In this document: positions 47,215 through 59,203 of the stretch, piece by piece
Position numbering within the stretch: position 1 is the first letter of the stretch
Layout: each line of letters begins with the position of its first letter
NCBI RefSeq assembly: GCF_040436345.1
Contig: NC_133237.1
Span: forward strand, 25,053,749-25,117,748
From: Pagrus major
Lineage: Eukaryota; Chordata; Actinopteri; Spariformes; Sparidae
DNA: 64,000 nt
Direction: 5' to 3'
Program-made: the position numbers and the translations under genes
Notes under the pieces: model-generated
The model's database searches: none
What the model saw: the letters and a program-made list of their open reading frames with translations, nothing else
Told to the model about the DNA's origin: nothing

Positions 47215-47302
47215 CAGGATGCACCTGTAGGCCTCCTCTCCTTATTTATAGCTCCATGTAAATGAAGAGGTCAAGTGTCAGCTCTCTGTAAAGTCAGAGG
47301 GA
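47215..47302. promoter_or_regulatory. Candidate IgL 3' enhancer element, copy 5
   Basis: CAGGATGCACCTGTAGG (the E-box CACCTG kept, one change after it), TTATTTATAGCTC and ATGTAAAT, about 0.5 kb past C5. Confidence 0.5.
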
Positions 47303-47529
47303 ACTGAATCAAATCACATTCATCAGCAAGTGAGCAAAAAAAACAAATGTATGACAATAAAACTCAGTACTTCTCTATTGTATTATATATTGCACAGAGC
47401 AGTTTTCTGTGATTATTTTGTGCAGATGTCTTGTGGTATTTACTGGTTGTGATGGTCAGTGCTCGGATTCATTTCCTTCAATGTTCCTTTAATTGTAAAT
47501 ATTTTACAAATATACTTTACAGATGAGGT

Positions 47530-47532
<3 letters not shown>

Positions 47533-47618
<86 letters not shown>

Positions 47619-47621
47619 GAG
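47533..47621. repeat. (TG)n-(GA)n compound microsatellite, block C
   Basis: Orthologous to the repeats at 18043 and 34286; longest uninterrupted TG run of the three. Confidence 0.95.
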
Positions 47622-48019
47622 GTGAAATATGTCTCACAGTTGCAAAGAAACAAATAGTATTTGACACTTCTGACCCCTTTTAGCCTCCACTTTGACCCGA
47701 ACAGTATCCAGTAGTAATATAAACATGCAGGGGGGTGTTGCAAATATGTGAAATGAACCATTTTCATATTATATGTTGATTACACTTATTAAGCCAAGCT
47801 GAAGAAGTTTCATAACTAAAAAATACTTTTAACAATTTTTTAAAATGTTTTGACTTTAAAATGGGTCATTTGACCTGCAACATAACAGGGGGGTTAATTT
47901 TAAAAATTATTATCAATAATTATTAATTTATATTAACCACACCTTCCTACCATCAATTCCCAACATCACCAATAATATAACAAGCATATATTCACTTAAA
48001 TAACACCACAAAACAGAGA

Positions 48020-49867
48020 TGGTCTTTTGTAATGCAGTTTTATTCAGCAGGATAGTTTTCACTATCAAGCAATTTTACATTTTTCAACATCAATTGGAGC
48101 TGTGACTAAAATCACTACATCTCAAAGGCTTCATGTTTACTCATCCAATTATTTCTTGCTTTGTAAAGCACAAAGATACAGCTCAAACTATATCTTCAAA
48201 ATCAAGAACAGACTCAGTCTTGATAGTATCGCCTCAATTTATCTTCGGCCACTTCATCTTGGGATGTTCCCCCCCTGTTTGGATAACAAGTTAGAGAAGG
48301 GGGAAAGAGAGAGGAATCAGTTAGTCAAATCAACAGAGGTCGATCAACAGAATCTTAAATGACAAATATTTCAATAATAATAATAATGATAATAAATTAA
48401 ATAAAACAAAAATCTGACAGAAATTCACTGATTGTTTGATAGGTTTGAGGCATTTCACAAAGTCTTTTTATTTCTTTTTTATTTGTCTGTTTGAAATCAA
48501 CAGAAAATATTCAGCATTACTTACGTCATGCATCTGGACACTAAAGGGGCAAAAAGCAGAAAATAAGATAAATAAAAATTAGTATATTATTATCATATTT
48601 GAAAATCTTTGCATTTAGAACATTAATGATGCTGTCTTTACTTAGTTTTATGTTTATTATCTGAGGTGCCAGGACTAAATAACAGATTTTAGCTAAACAC
48701 AGAACTAAGTGAAGTTGTATGTAGTAAGTTAGTACAGTCAAGTGTGATTTGTTGATCACAGACTAAAGGAGCCTGCTGTTTGTGTAAATCAGAGGTCAAT
48801 CTGTTAACATCAACTCAGTATGTGTGAAAGTTTGTGACTTACTGCATAGCCACCGCAAAGAGCTAAGTGGTTGTCTATACCAAGTTAGAGAAGGGGGAAA
48901 GAGAGAGGAATCAGTTAGTCAAATTATCAATAGAGGTCGATCAACAGAATCTTAAATGACAAATATTCTAATATATTAATAAGTATGTAATAATTTTTGG
49001 AGCAAAACTGACAAAGATTCATTGATTCCAGCTTCTGAAATGTATCTACTTGCTTCTTTACCCGCTATTATATCACCGTGAATTTAAATGGGTTGGGCAA
49101 AATAAGGTACTTGAAGACATCAACTTGGAAACTAGTTAATACTGATGCTTTCTGTGTTTGATAGGTTTGAGGCATTTCACAAAGTCTTTTTATTTCTTTT
49201 ATTTGTCTGTTTGAAATCAACAGAAAATATTTAGCATTACTTACTTCGCGCAATCGGACCCTAAAGGGACAAAAAGCAGAAAATAAGATAAATAAACATT
49301 AGTATATTATTATCACATTTGAAAATCTTTGGATTGAAAACATTAATGATGCTCTCTTTACTTAGTTTTATGTTTATTATCTGAGGTGCCAGGACTAAAT
49401 AACAGATTTTAGCTAAACACAGAACTAAGTGAAGTTGTATGTAGTAAGTTAGTACAGTCAAGTGTGATTTGTTGATCACAGACTACAGTAGCCTGCTGTT
49501 TGTGTAAATCAGAGGTCCATCTGTTAACATCAACTCAGTATGTATGAAAGCTTGTGACTTACTGCATTGGGACCAACTCTGACTCTCCCCGGGTTCAGTC
49601 ATGAGGACGACCAGTGTCAACACCAGAAAGATCATAACACACTTCATCCTGAGGAACAAATCACAGTGGCCACATCCAGAATCATTCACTGCCTTCACTC
49701 ACCAGTGTCAAAGCTCATCACAACCCATCTAAAAGACTTTGCATTTATTAAAGTAACATCAGGATTAAATTGACTTCTCACCTTTCCACAGCTTGTTTGT
49801 CAGAACCAAAAAAAACTGGTGTCACAGACAGCAAAGTGAGCACTGTGAGATCTAGAGGTGATGTGGT
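48020..49867 (-). CDS. Piscidin-signal cysteine-hairpin peptide gene, copy C
   Basis: Predicted 69-residue secreted peptide. A non-coding first exon ends at 49782 (GTGAGA donor), with a TATAAA box at 49892-49897. Coding exons: 49563-49648 (ATG 49647-49645), 49245-49260 (16 nt), 48843-48874 (32 nt), 48525-48540 (16 nt) and 48214-48274 (stop TGA). The frame is open across all GT/AG junctions. The first half matches copy B (signal, QSWSQ, CRSDC). The second hairpin arm is CMSRC, and its exon 48525-48540 is nearly the same as the first micro-exon of copy A (19754-19769), not copy B's. CX3C-X11-CX3C is kept. The tail is SQDEVAEDKLRRYYQD. AATAAA at 48039-48044 (- strand). Confidence 0.7.
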
Positions 49868-50071
49868 GAGCAGTCGTGAGTTACCCGTCTCTTTATAAGG
49901 ATGGAGATGGAGTAAACTTATCCAGTCATTCTGTATTTCTCAATGTGTTTTGCAATTCACTTTTTTTTCACTGACTGTGATGATGATTAAAGATGAAAAC
50001 ATATATCACATAGTGCAATTTTTTTTTATTTTTACAATTTCACTAACGAGACCACGGCACATTTTAACATT

Positions 50072-50668
50072 AAGGTAGTTCATTTAAATTGGTAGAAGAT
50101 TTTGGGAGGATAGGAAAAGGGGGGTCAGGGTTGTTGGATGAAGGAAGGGGGGGTTCGAGGTTGTTGGATGAAGGAAAGGAGGTGTGAGTAGGGCTGCGGA
50201 TTGACTGGACCGTCTAGGAACCAGGGAGGTTGAGACTCAGAATGGGGGTACGTCTCGATGGGCGCACGTCTTGGTTGGCGTGGCTTCATTGTCCCCCCTG
50301 TGGTTCCTGTGCTGGAATGGCCTTGGTAACCGGTTCTGGAGGATCTTCTTGCCGTGGGATGGCGATGTCGAAGGCTGGGCTGTTGGTGATCCTGGGAGGG
50401 AGGATAGTGGAGAAGGAGAGGGCCTGGGGGGGAGGGTTGTAAGAACTTGAGACGAACGGTAGAGAAATGGTCAGGCTTGCAAATATAGATTTTGCAAGTG
50501 ATTGAATCAGGGTGACGTAGGTGGTTGGGTTAATGCTGCACAGGTGGTTAGGTTGACGAGACGCAGGTGGTTGGATTGATGAGATGCAGGTGGTTTGATT
50601 GGCTGGGCCTGGGTGGCAGATCAGCGAGGAGGCGTGGCGTGGTCCAGTTCCTGAACCTTAGTTATAAC
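50072..50668. repeat. G-rich interspersed element, copy C
   Basis: Counterpart of 20484-21084 and 36818-37374, at the same distance upstream of the peptide-gene promoter. Confidence 0.45.
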
Positions 50669-51499
50669 AACTCCATATCATAAAAATGCGTTGATATGTT
50701 GTTGAAAACACAAACAATTATGCTGAAGGCATTAAATCTGCATTTTAATTATATTTTGGTACATTTTTAAAATAGTTTTGTTATTTTCAATGACATTATC
50801 AGCATATAGATTAATTTGATATCATTTTTTATGTATACTTATATTTTTAATATAAAATAAATACCCTCTGGACAGAAAATGTGCATGTTTTGTGTTTGAC
50901 CTCACATGTTTCTAATGACAATGCTTGATGTTTCCTAAGAAAGGAAGTGATTTATCAGTTTTATCAGCAACTGAAGAACAAACACGGTATTTCAGAACTC
51001 AAGGTCACAAAAGTCAACTTCCTCTTTGTAAAGTTAAGAAATATACAGTATATAAGTTATTAAGCTTCTTGATTGTATGAATTAGATGATTTCTTAACTC
51101 ATTTTACATTTTAATAGCTTGAATGTCTTTGTCTCTTTTGGAAACAGCAAACAGCAGGAATGCCATTTACACAGTAATCATTTTGGCTCTTATAAAATTG
51201 TTATTTTGACTGTTTTTCTGATGCTTTATAGACCAAATGATTAATCTATTGATGGAGGAAATGCCAGACTTGAATCATTTCCAAAGTGCTGCTTTACCAG
51301 ACACAGTACAGACAAGTACATTCAGAAACAGAAAGAAACAGGAAGAGTGTTCATTTAATGAACTGATCACACCAACACACACATTATTTAGATCTACTTA
51401 ATTTAAACATTTACCTCTGACTTAATAAAAAACAATGTTCTTGATCATCATCACCAATAAATTTACAAGCATGTTCACTTAAATAACACCACAAAACAA
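50669..51499. other. Spacer, block C
   Basis: AT-rich, collinear with 21085-21914; no gene seen. Confidence 0.6.
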
Positions 51500-52160
51500 A
51501 GATGGTCTTTTGTAATGCAGCTTTATTCAGCAGGATAGTTTTCACTATCAAGCAATTTTACATTTTTCAACATCAATTGGAGCTGTGACTAAAATCACAA
51601 CATCTCAAAGGCTTCATGTTTACTCATCCAATTATTTCTTGCTTTGCAAAGCACAAAGATATAGTTCAAACTATATCTTCAAAATCAAGAACAGACTCTT
51701 TCAACAGTTTGCATAACAAGATAGAGAAGGGGGAACAAAAGAGGGAAATCAGTTAGTTAAACTATCAACAGAGGTCAATCAACAGAATCTTAAATGACAA
51801 ATATTTTAATAATTTAATAATTTTGCAATCATTTTTGGAGCAAAAACTGACAAAAAATCACTGACTCCAGCTTCTGAAAGATTCTTGAAAACATCAACTT
51901 GGGATCTGGTTAATACTGATGCTTTCTATGTTTGATAGGTTTGAGGCATTTCACAAGTCTTTTTATTTCTTTTTTATTTGTCTGTTTGAAATCAACAGAA
52001 AATATTCAGTAATACTTACGGTGGAAATTGAGGTCCTAAAGGGACAAAAAGATGAAAATTAGATAAATAAACATTAGTATACTATTATAACATTCGAAAA
52101 TATTTGCATTTAGAACATTAATGACGCTCTCTTTACTTAGTTTGGGTTTATAAGCTGAGA
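51500..52160 (-). pseudogene. Truncated fossil copy of the cysteine-hairpin peptide gene (C2)
   Basis: Same as A2 and B2, with the 16-nt exon-like piece at 52020-52035 and a poly(A) context near 51520. Confidence 0.6.
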
Positions 52161-53754
52161 TGCCAGGACAGAAAATGTACTTTTTTTTTGTTTGAGCCTC
52201 ACATGTTTGTAATGACAATGCTTGATGTTTCCAAGACAGGAAGTGATTTATCATTTTTATCAGCAAAAGAAGAACAAGGTATTTCAAAACTCAGGTAAAG
52301 AAAAGGTCAACTTCCTCTTTGTTAAGTTAGAAGAAATATACAGTATATAAGTTTATTGTTAAGTCTTGTAACATAACAGTACATTTTGAAATTAAATATA
52401 AGCTAGAGACCATCTTGCAAAGGCAGGCCCGTAAACATGTTCATATATATATATACACACACACATTACACTGATCCGCAACTTAAAATGTGAAAAAGTT
52501 AATCACCAACAATGACTTTTGCGGTTTTCTATTTCATAAATTCCACAACCTCACACTATTATAAAGTGGCCAGTTGTGTCATCTAATGTAATGGTAGCAC
52601 TGCAGCAGCAGTAAACAGATTTAAAGGTCTTATTTGTAAGAAAAGTAGATTTTTGAGTCTCATTCTCAACTTGTCAAATACTGACGCTGGGATTGTAGGT
52701 CGAGTTGGCCGCCATCCCAAAGTGTCAGTATTTGATGAGTTGGGAATGAGACTCGAAAAAAACTTTTCTTACAAATAGGACCTTTAAATATTATGATAAA
52801 ACATATATTCATACTGCTAAAGCTCCTCCATCATTTGTTGGTTCCAGCTTCTCAAATGTAGCTAATTTACATATAATTTTTATGTATACTTATACTTTTA
52901 ACATAAAACAAATACCCTCTGGACAGAAAATGTACTTTTTGTGTTTGAGCCTCATGTGTTTGTAATGACAATGCTTGATGTTTCCTAAGAAAGGAAGTGA
53001 TTTATCAGTTTTATCAGCAAAAGAAGAACAAACAAGGCATTTCATAACAAATGATGGTATCGTGTTGGCAAAGTCTGCCCACAGACAGACAGACAGACAT
53101 GTTGAAAACAATAACTGCTGTACTTGAGCAGACAGGGATGACTGGAACTGGGTTACACTGACCTGCAACTTCAAATGTGAAACAATCATTCACCAACAAT
53201 GACTTTTTGGGATTGTAGGTCGGGTTGGCCGCCATCCAAAAGTGTCAGTATTTGAAGAGTTGGGAATGAGATTAAAAAATCTACTTTACTTACAAATAGG
53301 ACCTTTAATAATAATGATTAAAAAAATGAAATCTTACTGCTTATACTTGTCCCAACATTTGATGCTTCCAGCCTCTCAAATGTAGGGATTTGCTAATTTG
53401 TTTTCTCCTTGAATGTCTTTGGCTGTTGGACTGTTGGCCGTATCCAAAAGAGACATTTACACAATGATCATCTTGTTTCTTATGAAATTGTTATTTTGAC
53501 TGTTTTGATGTTGTTTGATGTTGTTTCTGATGCTTTATAGACCAAATGATTCATCTATTGATGGAGGAAATGCCAGAATTTAATCATTTCCAAAGTGCTG
53601 CTTTACCAGAGACACAAGTACATTCAGAAACAGAAAGAAATAGGAAGAGTGTTCATTTAATGAACTGATCACACCAACACACACATTATTTAGACCTACT
53701 CAATATAAACAAATACTTCTGACTTAATAAAAAACAATGTTCTTGATCAACATC
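52161..53754. other. Repeat-rich spacer, block C
   Basis: Collinear with 22641-24238. It contains the fold-back element 52620-52788 and a single arm of that family near 53210-53315. No gene seen. Confidence 0.6.
52620..52788. mobile_element. Fold-back MITE-like element, block C copy
   Basis: Second full copy of the hairpin described at 23091-23259. Same site, so inherited with the block and not a new insertion. Confidence 0.7.
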
Positions 53755-54200
53755 ACTGTTGGGACCGTCCACATGGTTCTGACATCAGATCGGCCCGCGT
53801 GTAGCTCAATGCTTAAATGCGGCCTCCTTGCACTAACGAAGCCTGGTAAACAAAGGAAAGTGCACCAACCCTGATGTCCAGTAGGTGGCGCCTGCTTGTC
53901 ACAGGCCCCCCAGGTTTGAAACTCCCGCCTCCCATTGTCTGTGAGCGCACCTGAACGTGATGGTTCCGCCGCCACTGGAGGAGATAAATACAGCTGCAGG
54001 ATCATTTTCATCGCAGTCCCAGATGTTACATGTTGCGGGAAGCATCAGCTTTCGTCAGCGCAACTGTACTCAAAGGGAGCACCCAGACGATTGGATTAAC
54101 CCAATTCTAGACACATGATTCAGCAAAATCATTATCATTTTTGAATTCGTATTCACGCCTGACTTCTCCAAGTCACGTTTCGGCCATTTTTGTAGTCGGA
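53755..54200. mobile_element. Interspersed element, possible LTR fossil, block C
   Basis: Counterpart of 24239-24700, starting TGTTGGGACCGTCC; same caveats about family and end. Confidence 0.35.
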
Positions 54201-54255
54201 CGAACGTGAGTTCCCAAATTTCATGTCGGCCATTTTTGTAGTCCTTTTACACTCT

Positions 54256-54957
54256 GGCTGTGTCCAAATTCAGGGGCTGCAGCCTTCAAGGACGCGGCCT
54301 TTGCGGCCCACGAAGACCGGGTCCTTCAGAGAGACCTTGAAGGCCTCGTCCACAGCTGTTAAATGGGACGGTCCAGCCTTTGGAGTATTTCCTGGTTGCA
54401 TCACCAGGTGTTCATGCATTAAAGTTTGTTTTGGTTCAAATCTATCAAACGTGTACATTGATTTGTGTGTGTACAATGTGTCAAATCTAAATTGAATTAT
54501 CAACATTACAAAATAAACATTAACCCATTGATGATTAACAACTATATTTACCATAGCAGTACCAGCGTCACGTATTTTAACTGAAAGTTAAACTTTGGAG
54601 GTTTTATAGTCTCTTGAAGTTTAACATTTCTGGCGTTGGATGTTCAAATGAGTAAAAACCGAGTATAAACCCATTACTTAAATTTAAATGTCATGTCTGC
54701 GCCACTTGATGTCGCCATTTTCTCTTGCTTCCTCTTCTGTTTCGGGACTGAGCAGCGGTGCACAAAGGATCTTGGGATATGTGAGGCCGCGAAGGACAGT
54801 AGCGGTGCGTCCTCCTAAACGAGGGTGGGGAAGGCTGCATTTGTGGGCTGCATGTGGAGAAGCCTTCGAATTTGGACAGCCTTCGCGCAGCGTTGTGACG
54901 TAATTGGCCTTCAAATGCGCCCTTCGTGGGCTGCAGCCCCTGAATTTGGACACAGCC
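54256..54957. mobile_element. Non-autonomous DNA transposon, 702 bp, with about 29-bp inverted ends
   Basis: The ends are GGCTGTGTCCAAATTCAGGG and its inverse (CCCTGAATTTGGACACAGCC), and the match continues through GCTGCAGCC. TCT flanks both ends (54253-54255 and 54958-54960), a possible 3-bp target duplication. No transposase frame. Absent from the matching site in block A, so it inserted after the blocks separated. Superfamily not settled. Confidence 0.75.
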
Positions 54958-54959
54958 TC

Positions 54960-55062
54960 TGTGACGTCACCGTCCAAGAGATCGTGACCACCATTTTGGC
55001 TCTCCACCATCTTGTCACTTTGACAATGATCACCATCTTGGCTCCTCTTTCTTTGTCTCTCC

Positions 55063-55120
<58 letters not shown>

Positions 55121-56390
55121 TGTCTGCTGCTATCTGCCCTCTGCTGGTTGTCTGCAGTAAAGCAGACGGTCACTTTGTGGGAACAGAACAAATTGCCACC
55201 ATATTTCTCAAGTTAAAAAGTGAAAATTCACATTTTGTTGTTGTATACATTTAGCAATTTTAGTTAATGACTGAAGAATCAATTGCACTAAATAAAAAAA
55301 ATGGCCTTTAATATGTCCTGTAATATGTTCTTTGCATGCATTTCTTTCTATATATTTATTACATTGCGTAGCACAATGTGATGACAGTAAAGAAGGGAGC
55401 ACATATGTTATACCACAGTGTGTTATTCTGTTCAGTGCACACTAGAGAGCAGCACTGGAACACTATTAGAAAAGGATGCACCTGCAGGCCTCCTGTCTTC
55501 ATTTAGCTCCATGTAAATTAAAAGGTTCAGTATCAGTTCTCTGTTAAACTGTCCCTTGACAGGAAACACACTGATGTTCTAATAAAATGTTTAAGTTAGT
55601 CAGTCGGCATATTTCCAGCATGTTAGTGAGATTATTACTGGTGTGAAGACAAGGTTTTTTTAAAAAAAATAAAACTAAGACTTCTTTACAAATGATACAT
55701 TTTTGAAAAAAAAAATCAGGAAATGGGATTCATACGATTTAAATAAGATCATTTTAGAGACTGTTCACTGAAGTCTTTCTGTCCAAAGTGTTTTAATATG
55801 TGCACATGGTACGGGCACCTGGGTGCTAAGTCATAAAAATAGACTGTTCAGAATCAAATATGGTCAGTAAATTAATTTGTAAAGTGCAGAAACAGCTGGG
55901 ATGTACATATAAAACGCAGGTGAAACAAAAGGCCCAACAAATCATGCACAAACCTGTTCATCCCATTTTTAAAGAATTCAGCCCCTCAAGCTTTACAGAC
56001 GCTTTACAGCCACTGCAGCAACACCAACATTTACAAAATGTACTTCACACCAACCACTGCTTCACTTGATTCATTTATAAACATCAGTCTAACTGGAACC
56101 TGTAAAGCTGAAGGCAAAGTTCCACATCAGTGGACACCAGAGATTATTTTCATCATTTGTAGTTTTTATGTGTTGTTTTTTGTTTTTTTTACTGCAGCTT
56201 ACATCCTGTAATAAGTGTCTCCTTGTAACTTGTGAAAAACATGTGAATCAGATAAAGATGATTTTTGTATCTCAAGAAAGATTTGACTAGTTTACAAACT
56301 TTGATGTCATGAATCCCAGGAACTTTTCAGATCTTAAATTTCATTTATAACATTTTTTGTGGTGTTGAAATAATTTAAATGTGACAAAGC
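54960..56390. other. Spacer between block C and V16
   Basis: Collinear with 24701-26150. It holds a (CA)n run at 55063-55118 and an enhancer-like copy at 55474-55547. No gene seen. Confidence 0.6.
55474..55547. promoter_or_regulatory. Enhancer-like element, diverged copy in block C
   Basis: GGATGCACCTGCAGGCC with E-box, then TTCATTTAGCTCC and ATGTAAAT, about 1.1 kb upstream of the V16 leader. Confidence 0.45.
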
Positions 56391-56720
56391 ATGCAGACTG
56401 AAGCAGAGCTCCTCCTCCTGTCAGTCACTCTCAGTTTCAGTGTTGTATTAAATTGCTCCTCCAGCACCTCCTCTCCTCATCCTCCAAAGCCTCTAATCTG
56501 TCAGCAGTAAGCTCACTTTCCAAGTTACAAGGCCATTCTCAGCACACACTGACAACATGCTGGGGACCCTCTGCACTCTCATCACTGCTCTAACATGTAA
56601 GGAGGCTGACTTACTGCAGCTTTGACCTCATGTTGGATTCATCAGTCTGTGTGTTTCTCTTGACTCCATGTCATCTTGTTGTTTCCAGGTGTGAGTGGTG
56701 TGACGGTGGTGACACAGAAG

Positions 56721-57898
56721 CAGCGCCGCCCCTCCCTACACGCAGAACACGCGCTGTGCGTAGGGCCCCACGATCCATGGGGGGCCCCATTTTGCGCAAG
56801 GGGACACATTCTCTGCAAATGCGCAAAGGATGCGCATCGCTGCCGTGAGGCGCGCGTAGAGCACCAAGTCAGCCCGAGGCAGGAGAGAAAAAAAAAAAAC
56901 GAGTAATCTGACACCGCACACGTTGGCGCAATGATTGACAGCACGCAGCATCTGACCAATCAGCGGTCGGATGCGCCGACAGGCAGTTGGATGCAGGTGG
57001 AGAGATGGCCTCCAAACGGCAATATGAATCGGGAGAAAGCAAAAGAAAGACAAAGTCAAAACAAGAGGAGGAACACCCCAGCTGCTAGCCTGCTAATCAT
57101 GAGACAGAAGAGAGGATAATTCTGGACTGGAGATTACATTTTCCAGCGGCCCTGATTATCATTTATTGAATGTCTTGTTAACTGCATATACATTCACCTC
57201 TGTTGAAAAAGGAGTGGTTAATTGACCAGTTGGTGGTCGTATGTTGGCTCAGGTTTATAGCCTATCAATCTATGCTATCAATAGAAGTTTTGGGCTATTT
57301 TTATGGAGGTAAAATGTCGCCATCTCTTGGTGAATTTAAGATAATCCTTTATTTGACCCACAATGGAGAAATTTAAAGCGTTGCAGCAGCAAACAGCAGT
57401 ATAGGAATATAGAACCTAAGTACAAAATGTAAAAATAAGTATATAAAAATATTTAAATATAGAGGTATCAAATAGCGGCAATAGCTCAGTCCGTAGGGAC
57501 TTGGCTTGGGGGCTCAGATGTGGCCGGTTCAAGTCCCGCTCGGACAAAAAAAAAAAAAAAAGTATGATGTGAACTAGTAATGGAGAATACTAGTTCACAT
57601 CCTGGGCATTGCCGAGGTACCCTTGAGCAAGGCACCGACCCCTAACAATGCTCATTGGGCGCTGCCTTGTGGGATTAAAATAGTATAATCAAATCATAAT
57701 GAATATAATTATTATTTGCATTAATTTTAATCTTTGTGAGGCTAGTGTTTACATTAATTTCATTGTGTAATTTACCATTAAGACCAAAACAAATCTTAAT
57801 AATCTGCTTGTATGATGGATTTCTTGTCATAACAGGGTCAAAAATAAAATCAAAATAAAATTCTGCTTAGGGCCCCAATTTGGCCAGGGGCGGCCCTG
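56721..57898. mobile_element. hAT-type non-autonomous transposon inside V16
   Basis: It begins CAGCGCCGCCCCTCC and ends AGGGGCGGCCCTG, imperfect inverted ends of the CAG...CTG kind. It is flanked by an 8-bp direct repeat CACAGAAG (56713-56720 and 57899-57906), the target duplication length of the hAT superfamily. The left 400 bp is GC-rich and unlike the locus. No transposase frame is seen, so movement would have needed an enzyme from elsewhere. Confidence 0.82.
57475..57690 (+). mobile_element. tRNA-derived SINE nested in the hAT element
   Basis: A tRNA-like head has an A-box-like TAGCTCAGTCCGTAG (from 57482) and a B-box GGTTCAAGTCC (57536-57546). A poly-A stretch follows, then a body with CCGAGGTACCCTTGAGCAAG, a conserved domain seen in fish SINEs. 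Ends are approximate. I do not name the family. Confidence 0.6.
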
Positions 57899-58232
57899 CA
57901 CAGAAGCCTCCTGTTGTGACGCTGAGGAGAGGAGAGACAGCCACCATGGACTGTAACCTGGGGACTGTTACTAATCGTCAAGCTGCCTGGTACAAACAGG
58001 TTCCTGGAGGAGTTCCTCGGCATGTACTGAGGTTTCGTCATGACTGGAGCTCTGTATCTTATGGCTCTGGTTTCTCCTCTCCAAAGTTCACATCTACTCA
58101 TCAGTCACAGTCAGATTATCGTTTGATCATCAACAATGTGGAGGAGGGAGACTCAGCAGTCTTTTACTGTAACACATGGGACACCTCTGTGAATGAGTAC
58201 ATATCACAGTGATTTACACTGTGACAAAAACC

Positions 58233-58655
58233 TCCTCACTGATACTTCTGCTTTTTGAGTCTCTGACACATCACCTAAAGCTCTCTACTACTCTGTCTTT
58301 GAGACTGTAAAAGAACCATTTTGAATACAATTAGATAATTAAACAAAGACGACTCCAATAACCATATTGTTTTACTTCTCTGAGTGAATCTACAGAAGCT
58401 AAAATGTTACATAATCTAAATTAATTCAGATTAAACTAAATTCAATGTTGGACACCCTGGCCTCTTTAACAGCTCATAAAACATAAAACATAAAACTGTA
58501 TCAAAATTGCTGATGAACATGATTTTGAACTAATGAATCATTTTATCTGCACCGTTAATTGTTGAAGCCCAGTTTGTGTGGAGGGTTACCACTTCAATAT
58601 TTTACTTCCCCACTCATATTCTTAAACATCTAAACTCTTCAGTTGGATTCAGTTG
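58233..58655. other. Spacer between V16 and V17
   Basis: No gene seen. Its last 50 bp matches the 3' flank of V10 (28808-28850), marking a recombination joint with the V17 fragment. Confidence 0.6.
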
Positions 58656-58768
58656 GACTACTCATCAGTCACAAACAGATTATCGTTTGATCATCAACAA
58701 TGTGGAGGAGGGAGACTCAGCAGTCTATTACTGTCAAACATGGGACAATTCTGTTAAAGCAGAAATAT
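58656..58768 (+). pseudogene. IgL V fragment V17 (family I, framework 3 to RSS only)
   Basis: It starts abruptly within framework 3 (THQSQTDYRLIINNVEEGD) and runs to YYCQTWDNSVKAEIS with an RSS at 58769-58796 (heptamer CACAGTG, 12-bp spacer ATTTACACTCTG, ACAAAAACC). Leader, framework 1, CDR1, framework 2 and CDR2 are absent. The 3' end resembles V7 (KAEIS). Because the RSS is intact it could act as a donor for V replacement-like or non-productive joins. Confidence 0.88.
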
Positions 58769-59203
58769 CACAGTGATTTACACTCTGACAAAAACCTCCT
58801 CACTGATACTTCTGCTTTTTGAGACTCTGACACTTGTCAACTGATCATAAAGCCATCAACCATTACTCTGTGTAACCACATACACTTTACTGAATTCCTA
58901 CATGAATCTTTAATTGTATTAAATTGTACTTTGCCCTCATGCTTTATTAATGGAAACAAAAAAAGGAATGCACTAGTAAATATGCACCACCTTCATGCAT
59001 AATATCTGAGATTATTCTATAAAACAACACATTTGCATGAAATATATAATAATATATGTTTTTACACACAGGCTGCAATTTGTAACAAAAAAAGAAAAAT
59101 CAGGTTGTGTTGGGGCCAGAAACATTATTAATCATTGAAATAAATCGGAAACCTCAGTGGGCCTATATGGACGATGAGCTCCTGTCTTCTCTGACCCTCT
59201 TTC

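Larger units (their letters stand above)
56557..58204 (+). pseudogene. IgL V segment V16 (family I), split by a transposon
   Basis: Leader exon 56557-56596 with a TATTAAA-type promoter (56446-56452). The V exon begins at 56689, but after 32 nt (ending CACAGAAG) a 1178-bp element intervenes, and the exon resumes at 57899-58204. The resumed part is otherwise open (MDCNLGTVTNRQAA, WYKQVPGG, DSAVFYCNTWDTS) and keeps a consensus RSS (58205-58232). No functional V domain can be made as it stands. The good state of both halves suggests a recent insertion. Confidence 0.93.

Noticed and set aside
57475-57550. Possible functional tRNA gene
   Set aside because: It has A- and B-box-like motifs but lacks a convincing full cloverleaf and is followed by a poly-A stretch and SINE body; called a SINE.
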